This document shows, piece by piece, positions 56,707-64,000 of a DNA stretch of 64,000 nucleotides. The position numbers and the translations under genes were made by a program. This DNA comes from Undaria pinnatifida (Eukaryota; Sar; Phaeophyceae; Laminariales; Alariaceae), in assembly GCA_012845835.1 (NCBI GenBank), contig JABAKD010000006.1, forward strand, positions 5,448,318-5,512,317, read 5' to 3'. The stretch's first letter is position 1, and each line of letters begins with the position of its first letter. The notes under the pieces are model-generated. The model had not been told where the DNA came from. It did not search any database and saw nothing but the letters and a program-made list of their open reading frames with translations.

Positions 56707-57600
56707 TTTTTACCCGCTTTCACGATTTGCGGTGGCGTTTTTCTGGTGGGGTTGGGGGTGAGGGCGTGGGGTTGGGGGGGTGTATATATTTTATGCATGG
56801 TTGTGGTCTGTACACCATAGAGTAGGGTGAGGGCGGGGGTAAGGTAAAAGAGTGGGGGGTAGGGGTAAGGTTCAAGAGTGGGAGTGTGGGTGGGATGAGA
56901 GTAGGGTGTTAAGGGTGTGGGTGGGACGGGTGTGTGCGCAGCGTGACGGTGTGGGTGGTGGGGGTGGGGGTGGGGGTGGCGGTTGGGGGTCGGGGACGGG
57001 GACGAGGGTCAAGGATGCCATCACAGGAGAAATCCAGCGGGGCTTCTTCGAAACTGCTCGCCACCCTCTTTATGGGCTCTCAATATAAACGATGGCGATT
57101 TCATGGTGGAGGTGAGGGTGGGGGCGTGGGTGGGGTTGGGGTGTGAGTAGGGGTGTGAGCAGGGGTAGGGGTGGGGGTTGGAGTTCAGGATGGGGGGGGC
57201 GTTAGGGGAGTGGGGGCGTGGTGGGGGTGCGTGTCGGGTGGGGGTGTGGGTAGAGGCTGATGGTGGGGTTGGGGGTTAGGGGGGTGGGAGTACGGTTCAA
57301 GAGTGAGGGTGTGGTGGGGGTGGGGGTAGGGTTTAAGGGTCGGGGTGGTGTCAAGGTGAGGGTGTGGGTAGGGGTCGGGGGTTGGGTTGGTGTTGGGAGT
57401 GGAAGTTAAGGATATCGACGTCGCTCGAGAAAGCCAACGAGGCTTCCTTGCATCTGTTCATCCCCATTTCTGCACTTTTAACACTTGCAGTATGGCGGTG
57501 TTCTTTTGGCGGGGGTTGGGGGTGATGGGTGAGGGTGGGGAGGCGTTAAGGGGGGTGGAAGTAAGGGTGGGGGCAGGGGTTAGGGTGGGGGGATCTAGTG
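56707..57600 (-). promoter_or_regulatory. NUP160: Nup160 5' flank (G-rich, tandemly repeated)
   Basis: The region immediately upstream of the start ATG is very G-rich on the plus strand (C-rich on the coding strand) and contains the exon 1 echoes. No TATA box or initiator can be named with confidence. The promoter is expected here because the ATG is preceded in frame by a stop. Confidence 0.35.
57005..57475 (-). repeat. Two echoes of the Nup160 exon 1 start
   Basis: 57011-57065 repeats the exon 1 start (AAATCCAGCGGGGCTTCTTC then CTGCTCGCCAC) and about 30 bp of upstream sequence up to ATGGCGATTT. 57409-57470 is a more diverged copy (GACGTCGCTCGAGAAAGCCA). The ATG is not preserved in either. 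Each copy is followed upstream by the same GGGGGTGAGGG-rich sequence, so the repeat unit (about 360-400 bp) includes the gene's 5' flank. Confidence 0.75.
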
Positions 57601-58000
57601 CACGGCGAATACCGGTACAATACTGCTGTCGTGCAGTATTGCAATTATAATTTTACGTATGAAGTGCTGCTGCTGTTGCCAACCGCTGTGAGCTACTGCT
57701 AAGAAATATTGCTGGGACTTACCATTACTGCTGTGAAGACTTACTGGCAGTACTTTGGACATACCGTTGTGAGTTATTGTAGTAAGCGACTGCTGCATCC
57801 TGCAGCTACCTACTGCTGTTGCTTACTGTGTGCAGTGACATGTTGCTGGAAGTTACTACTGCTGTGAGAGCTACTGCTAAGATCCACGTACTGCCATGAA
57901 CTTCGTGCGGGCACCGCTTGCGAACTACCGGTACTGTACTGCTGTTGTATAGACCTGCTGCTGCTGTGACCTACTGCCGTAACCTACCGCTGCTGACGCC
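57600..58000. repeat. CTGCTGTGA-type diffuse repeats
   Basis: Loose repeats of TACTGCTGTGA and related words with no coding signal. Confidence 0.5.
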
Positions 58001-58879
58001 TGGGAGCAAGGGTAAACATACGTGCACTCGTCTGAGCACCTGGTGAGGCCATGGAAGAGGGAACCATAGGGGGCGAGAAAGACTGTGGTAGCACAGCACT
58101 ACCCGCTTACAAACCTCTGGAGCGACTAGGAAAGAAGTCACGAGCCAAACTGAAGCATCACTTTGTCCCATGCTCTCGTTCGGGCAACAGAAGCAGCTGC
58201 TGTACTACTGCTGTAGTTGTACAGAGCAAACCCACAACTCTGTTGCTAGCATTACACTCTTTCCACCAGCAAGAGAGCCGAGAGACCACCTCTAGACGAA
58301 GCCTCCGAGCGCACAACCCCGACCTCTAGCCACACAGCGGAACACACGAAGATCGCTGCACGTCGAAGTTTCAAAATGCCGCTAAAAACACGCGCGTTGG
58401 GCACTCTGCTAAACACCATCAACAGAGGGTTGGCATGCATACCGCTCAACAGTAGCGGCATGGCTGGCGACGAAACAAGGTCTGCTGTGGGCTGATATGC
58501 AATTTCGTTTGACCTCCACACTACGAAAGAACCGATCCTTCGAGGAGAGCCCACCTGAGATAACAGCCAAGGGTGTCCAGTAGCCCTTCTTCTTCGCTTC
58601 GCTTCACCGCCTCTCTCTCAGCTCAAGCCGCAAAGCCAACGAAGGGATCGTATTTGATTTCCTCCTGAGGAACCCGAGGTTTGCATAATCCCGGAAGGCA
58701 AGTTTATACCGTCCCGTTTTTTGTGTAGTTTATGCTTCATATAAAATTCAAATTTAATCCCCTCCTTTCACGAGTTTGTATCCTGGACACCTCATTCCAC
58801 TGCTTGCTGCTGCTGGGGCTGCTGCATGCTGCTTGGCCCTTCTGCAGGCTGCTGCTGCAGCTGTTGCAACAGCAACGCC

Positions 58880-58990
58880 AGCACTCAGTGTTGGGCAGGA
58901 GATACTTTCAAGCTGCGGCTCGCGAGCAAAGAACTTGCGAACACCATGTTCGGCACCCTTTTTCATTTTTTGTGGTACAGGAACACAGGG
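58880..58990 (+). CDS. Possible exon fragment, unknown protein
   Basis: After TGTTGGGCAG the plus strand reads TFKLRLASKELANTMFG, which resembles the opening helix of an F-box-like or leucine-rich region. It could be an exon of the ankyrin gene downstream or a coincidence. The frame runs on only to about 59075. No domain is certain. Confidence 0.22.
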
Positions 58991-59087
58991 ATGACCGGTC
59001 GCAGACTGATAATGAACTACACTGCTGTGTGGCGGCTGGGAGTAGTAGTCGACGAATCTCGTCCCTACTATTCATAGTCAACAGTAA

Positions 59088-59330
59088 TTACTGCGGGTTC
59101 GAATCCTCCCGAGTGCATACTCGTGCTCGTAGCGATTTGTTCTTGCGGAAAAAAATGACAAGCGGAAAGCGCGAGAGAGAGATCGATCAAAAAATCGATG
59201 AGCGACCATAAAAAGCTGAAAAAGTGGGAATGCCGAACCCTGTGCGCAAATGAAATCATCCACCGGGGGGGGGGGGGGGGGGGGCAGGAAAGCAGGGAAG
59301 ACAGCCGTGACCACGCTTGTCCAGAAGGTT
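59088..59330 (+). mobile_element. tRNA-derived SINE, 5'-truncated and diverged
   Basis: Starts at the B box (GGGTTCGAATC) and lacks the A box. The body is diverged, has a poly-G expansion at 59263-59284 and ends at CTTGTCCAGAAGG. It is outside the Nup160 gene. Confidence 0.7.
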
Positions 59331-59823
59331 GAGGTAAAGCCAGTAAAACCTCTTTCGAGTTGAGCTGGAGAGTAACAGGAATAATACAAAGAAACTAAAA
59401 AACGTGGACGTAAATATAAGGACAGTTTGATATTCATATTCATGACCCAACGGCCCCTATGTTTACGTCCATAGGCAGGGTACGCCGTCTCCTTTCCCCG
59501 GCATCCAGGTTAACAGCGGCGTGGGCTTTTTTTCTTTTTTTCGGTTGGCTCATGATGGTCGTGATACATGAGGCTGCCGTGGGAGGTAGTATCAATGGGT
59601 GGAAGTTATATGATCTATTCCGCCGGGGCGCTGGAGTGCTGTATAGAGCAAGTAGTAGTTTTTTTTGTAAATGGTAGAGAAACACTCGCGCACTGACTGG
59701 GTGTGATACGGGATCCCAATCGCCGTTTCGATGTATAAAAATATAATCATATGATACGTAATAATTCAGGGAGAAGCCATAACACTTGCCCACCCTGATG
59801 GGCCATACAACTTTCAGCAGAAC

Positions 59824-60147
59824 ATGAAAGATTCGGGGGAACATCGCTTCCACGAACTGCAACGAAACGAATGGAGAAATCTGATACGGCTTGTCAAAAT
59901 CGGGCTTCCATGCCTACCTTCTAACGGAAGAGTCTATGAAGCGTCCACTAGGGACGTCAAGCGAGTCAGGAAAAAGAGAGCGAGGTATATACATACAATG
60001 CGGTTCGTTTATCTGCAGTGCAGACTTAACCCTAAACAAACGCAAATTGTGATGTACGATACGCCGAGTATCACCGCGCTCACCCACATCATTATCCCCG
60101 AAATAATTTTCGTTCCCTGCGTGTTCTATAGTATTGGTACGGCATAG
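59824..60147 (+). CDS. Hypothetical ORF, 107 codons
   Basis: ATG ORF with ordinary amino acid composition in its first half: HELQRNEWRNLIRLVKIGLP, then an Arg/Lys-rich stretch VKRVRKKRARY. I recognise no family. A GTATAT donor-like site follows the basic stretch at about 59984, so it might be a first exon. It has no neighbouring gene that explains it. Confidence 0.25.
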   Translation: MKDSGEHRFHELQRNEWRNLIRLVKIGLPCLPSNGRVYEASTRDVKRVRKKRARYIHTMRFVYLQCRLNPKQTQIVMYDTPSITALTHIIIPEIIFVPCVFYSIGTA

Positions 60148-60498
60148 TAGCTAATGACTGTCAGCTGGCCGTCTTTGCGTGTTCGTCTTGCGTTGGTTAT
60201 GTTAAATTTTCCCGCAGACCACCACACTTGGTCAACCAGCATCCTGTTGGACCTGGTACTATCACCCACGGGAGTAACCGAGCTACATCCTTCAAGAGAA
60301 TCATGAAGCCCTCTGACTGCATGTGTTTTACACGAAGGTGAAAGTCCGACTACAAAGCCTGAAGCTGTCGAGAGGGAGCAGTACCATGCTTCGAGCGTAC
60401 TTTGCGCAAGCAGTGCAACGCCTTGTAGTGTGGTTACGGTGCTACTCAAAATGTAGTAGACACAGCGATAAAGCCCAAACATAAGTCTACTAGACCCC

Positions 60499-60915
60499 GT
60501 GCATGCGCCAATGTGGGACAGGAAACTCTTCCACCGATCTACCGATCGCTTGGAATGCGTCATGTGTGTGCATGGTGCGTGTTCTGTGTGCTGCGAAACT
60601 TACCACCCAATCGTAGAGATCCTTGACAAACCCTTCAAGGGTTTCGGACTGGATTTAACCCTAACCCAGAAGCACCTGGTTTTGCTTTCAGACAGACTTG
60701 TGACCGATGCTGAAATTATCATTCTTCGCCAATTAAGTTTCGTTTTGTCTCGTTTCGCCTCTCAAGTCCCTACGAATAAAGGGTCTTGGCTGACGACAAA
60801 AATGAGAGTGCCTACCTTAGGGTCATTCTTAACGTACACAAAAGTTCAGGAAATCGCGACAAAAAAACTGACAATTTTCACTATTAATAATCGTGTTATT
60901 CGTCACGAATCCTGA
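60499..60915 (+). CDS. Hypothetical ORF, 138 codons
   Basis: ATG ORF with non-repetitive composition, including FKGFGLDLTLTQKHLVLLSD and EIIILRQLSFVLSRFASQV. It ends at TGA 60913-60915. No family is recognised. It is the longest non-repetitive ATG-started ORF between Nup160 and the ankyrin exon, but chance cannot be excluded. Confidence 0.3.
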   Translation: MHAPMWDRKLFHRSTDRLECVMCVHGACSVCCETYHPIVEILDKPFKGFGLDLTLTQKHLVLLSDRLVTDAEIIILRQLSFVLSRFASQVPTNKGSWLTTKMRVPTLGSFLTYTKVQEIATKKLTIFTINNRVIRHES

Positions 60916-61689
60916 TCTCGAATTATTATCTTTCGGCGTTCGTGAAAATTGATGGCAGGATTCGGGACCTCCGCATTGCTTTGCAGTAAGACGGCATGGC
61001 AATAAGAAGGCAGGCCGGGATTTACGGGAAAACAGAGAATTCGTGAACCACTTTACTGAAGCTAGCGTAGAACGCACCCCCTCCCAAATAAGAAGCTCTG
61101 TCTGGGTCGGTACTTATGTCTCTTGTTACTATAAATTCTAGGCGGCCTGTGTCGCACGCATCAAGAGCGGAGAGGCCTCCGGGATGCTACGTACCATACT
61201 GCGGTGCTAGACTAGCACAAAATCTCGTGGGAAGTTTTGCCCTCAGCGGCCTTCCGGATTGAAAGGTTGACGGTTTGTTCCCGAGACATATAGACCGCCG
61301 TGAACGCGCAAAAAAAACACACACACACACACAAAAAGGAAGAAGGGGGTGACGGTAGAGAATGTGGTGTGTATGCGTTGCCATACACATTAGCCCGACC
61401 GGTAAATCTATCATTGACGTCCAACGCACCCCCAAGTTACGGTCACGCGCGGCTAAGACCAAAACAAAACAACCACACACAAAAACGGGTGGCGATTTAG
61501 AATGTAGTGTCAATTATCCCATAGTAGGGGTGCAGCAGATTCCAAGAACTTTCTGAGGTCCTGACATGTCATCATGAGGAGCTAGCTCAACATCTCGCCC
61601 AACACATGACTCCGAAGGCATTCGCTCTTGCAATCCGACAAACGCTTTTGTTGGCTAGTTCTACAACAAAAGTGTCCGCGTCAGAGGGG

Positions 61690-62000
61690 GTATTTTTTTT
61701 CGTTCCGTGTGTTTGCGAACTGTGTAGCTTGTCCTATACTAAACAAAATATCTCCCGCGTTCCTTTTTCGTGTTTTTTCTTGTGTTCGTGTGTTTGCGAA
61801 CCGTATAGCTTAACCTAAACCAAACTACTCCCGCGTTCCTTTTTCGTTTTTCTTTTTTCGTGTGTTTGCGAACTTAACCTAAACTAAACAACTCCCGCGT
61901 TCCTTTTTCGCGCTTTTGTTGTTGGTGTGTTTGCGAACTGTATAGCTTAACCTAACAAAATAACCCCAGCATTCCTTGCGCGCGCGGTGCATTTGAAAAA
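61690..62000. repeat. About 65-bp tandem repeat before the ankyrin exon
   Basis: Four units contain GTGTGTTTGCGAACTGTATA, GCTTAACCTAAACTAAAC and ACTCCCGCGTTCCTTTTTCG. The last unit runs into the acceptor of the ankyrin exon at 62008. Confidence 0.8.
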
Positions 62001-62007
62001 CGTTTCA

Positions 62008-62279
62008 GAGGTCACGTGGAAACGGTCCGAACCCTCGTGAAAGTAGGCGGCGCCAACGTAAACTACGAAACCCACTCCGGGAAAATACCCCTCATTAAGG
62101 CCGCGCGGTGTGGCCGAACGGCCGTCGTGCGCGCTCTCACAGAGCTCCGCGCAGTGATCCCCTACAAGAACAGGCGCTCTCAAACGGCGGTGTGGTGGGC
62201 CAAGAGGCTCGGTCATGAGGATTGCCTGGTGCCCATGACGAAGGACGTTAAGCCGGGCGACGCTGCGGCTCATGTCTAG
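62008..62279 (+). CDS. Ankyrin-repeat protein, terminal exon (partial gene)
   Basis: After the acceptor CGTTTCAG the plus strand encodes GHVETVRTLVKVGGANVNYE, a second ankyrin repeat with GKIPLIKAARCGRTAVVRAL, and a third, shorter one TAVWWAKRLGHEDCLV, ending with TAG at 62277-62279. Ankyrin repeats bind other proteins. The GADVN and TPLHxAA consensus positions are diverged (GANVN, IPLIKAA), so the copy may be under relaxed constraint. The upstream exons were not identified with confidence. Confidence 0.72.
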
Positions 62280-62707
62280 CCCGATAGGTTGGTTTTGTAT
62301 AAGTTATTACTATTATTAGTACTATTACTTTTGTCCGCTGACAATATAGCGTGGATGATCGTTCCGATATAAATCGAACACCCTTCGATAAAGCAGTAGC
62401 ACCTCTCTTATGGCATTCTGGCAACCATTTCCCCATTTATTTCCTTTCCCCACGTCTTCTCATTCCATCTACGAACTACTTCCTTTCCCTACATATATCT
62501 GTAGGTCTACTACCCTAATCCTCATCAACACTCCCACCCCCACATGTTGTGTTGTGCTTGCCACCCGACGAAACAGCCAAAAACAACGCGTTCTACCCAT
62601 GATAGATAGGTAGCACTTTTTGCCTATTTTTTTTGTTTTCTTAACGACGGGTGTTAGGGTTAGGCTCCTTAACCCAAAATCCTCGGAATTTATCAGCTCT
62701 TGTTCTG

Positions 62708-62712
62708 CATTT

Positions 62713-62768
<56 letters not shown>

Positions 62769-62852
62769 GCTGTTGTTGTTGTTGTTGTTCTTGCTGCTGT
62801 TGTTGGTGTTGCTGTTGTTGGTGTTGCTGTTGTTGGTGTTGCTGTTGTATAC
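62708..62852. repeat. (TTG)n microsatellite
   Basis: About 145 bp of TTG with TGC and TTC interruptions on the plus strand. It is inserted in a family D copy whose inverted pieces flank it (62590-62700 and 62900-62960). Confidence 0.9.
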
Positions 62853-62959
62853 ATAATACATAGGCCACGGAATTCTGTTCATCCGGTTGCGCTTTCAGTT
62901 TACGCAAAACCGATTTTCAATAGGTTATGAGCCTCGGAAAAAAGAAGACGGCGCGCCTC

Positions 62960-64000
62960 TATCGCAGCGCGCGTCAAACGCGCCGCCTCCATCGCAGGAT
63001 GCGCCCTAGGGGTAGCGCCTCCTTTGCTTTCTCGAAGCCAGCGAGACGCATGCCACGGTAGTTGCAGGTGGTGTGTCGTTTTTCTTGTCTGAGCCATTCC
63101 TGACTATTTGTCTTTTTATCGAAACTGAAAGATAACACAAACTCGTGGGCCTATGTATACATTTGACACAAAAAAGAACTTCGTGTTGCAAAACAAGAAT
63201 AATGTCAAGGAGCCCCGTCATTTCAGATTTTAGTGTTTCGTGAACCTCGAAACGCAGAGGGCGCACCCACCCATGGCACAATCGGCCGTGGGGTGGAGGG
63301 TCAGCAGCAGGTAGATAAGTGCGGTCATGGATACGTTATGTTGTCATGGATCCATGCCGCGGCACGACGTGAAGTGCGCTCGCCAGGAAGAAAGGCCGCT
63401 AATTAGGCCGAATATGATTCCATCATCAGCTCTAGGTATTATAGCAGTTTTTTAAGGGAAATCTCTCTGACTGACTATTACGAACGAGGTAACACTTATA
63501 GGCAAAACTATTCGTTGAATGTATGCTTGGATATGATACGGATATGATATGACGATTGAGAGTAGCAGGGTTTTCCCATGATAGGTTGGGGACATGGCCC
63601 CATGCGCGAAAAAAATTGAAGGCAAGAACCGGGGGGAAGAAGGGGCGACACCTGTGACCACGGTTTGTCCAGAAGCTGGAAAGTAGAAGTGCGAAGAAAT
63701 AAATATATATATACCCCCATTTAGGGTCCGCACAGGGTATTCTCTCTCATGCATGTGCCGGTAGAGAGGGAAATAAGTTCCTCCAGCGGTGCCAAACTAC
63801 GGGACAGAGAAAAAAAAACTAAATACGAAACGTACCGGGGACGGAAACTCCATAAACGATCAAAGCCGATTTATAAAAGAGGATAAAAGCATGAAAAAAT
63901 AAAACACGGAATAAACGGACACAGAAGAAATAAAAACACAAAAGTTAAAAAGTAGAGACAGTAAACTAGTCATAGAATAAAAGACCGATGGGCGCCGACT
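62960..64000. other. Right end of window, no gene seen
   Basis: Apart from the SINE fragment at 63600-63700 and short family D traces, I see no feature. The last 200 bp are A-rich and low-complexity. Confidence 0.5.
63600..63700 (+). mobile_element. tRNA-derived SINE, 3' fragment
   Basis: Only the last third remains, from CATGCGCGAAAA through AAGGCAAGAACCGGGGGG and TGTCCAGAAGCTGGAAAGTA, followed by an AT-rich tail. Confidence 0.75.

Overview
The window is nuclear DNA of a eukaryote with a large, repeat-rich genome. Evidence is spliceosomal GT-AG introns, telomere-like CCCTAA tracts, tRNA-derived SINEs, LINE remnants and abundant microsatellites. The Gly/Ala/Arg-rich proteins and long introns would suit an alga or another protist, possibly a stramenopile, but I cannot assign a lineage from sequence alone.

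Most of the window (56706 down to 1269, minus strand) is one gene. I reconstructed 31 coding exons that join in a single consistent reading frame (4,707 nt, 1,569 codons) and read as the nuclear pore scaffold protein Nup160, the large subunit of the Y (Nup107-160) complex. The start ATG (56704-56706) is present and is preceded by an in-frame stop. The last exons, for roughly the final 70-100 residues, lie beyond base 1. Exons are 42-397 nt. Introns run from 85 nt to 14.25 kb (17270-31522).

The introns are filled with tandem arrays, dispersed repeats and transposon debris. These include a roughly 300-bp SINE family with A and B boxes (seven copies), a second roughly 200-250-bp dispersed family, LINE endonuclease and LINE 3'-end remnants, and MITE-like elements. 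An AT-richer OTU-type cysteine protease pseudogene lies antisense in intron 3, next to a 175-bp near-identical direct repeat.

Upstream of Nup160 (57-64 kb) are degenerate copies of the Nup160 5' end, two unidentified ATG ORFs and, on the plus strand, a terminal exon of an ankyrin-repeat protein (62008-62279).

The most unusual pattern is that many Nup160 exons are accompanied in the neighbouring intron or 5' flank by degenerate copies of the exon edge together with its splice site. I see this for exons 1, 4, 6, 9, 10, 16, 25 and 26. It suggests that tandem duplication across exon-intron boundaries recurs and drives intron growth in this genome.
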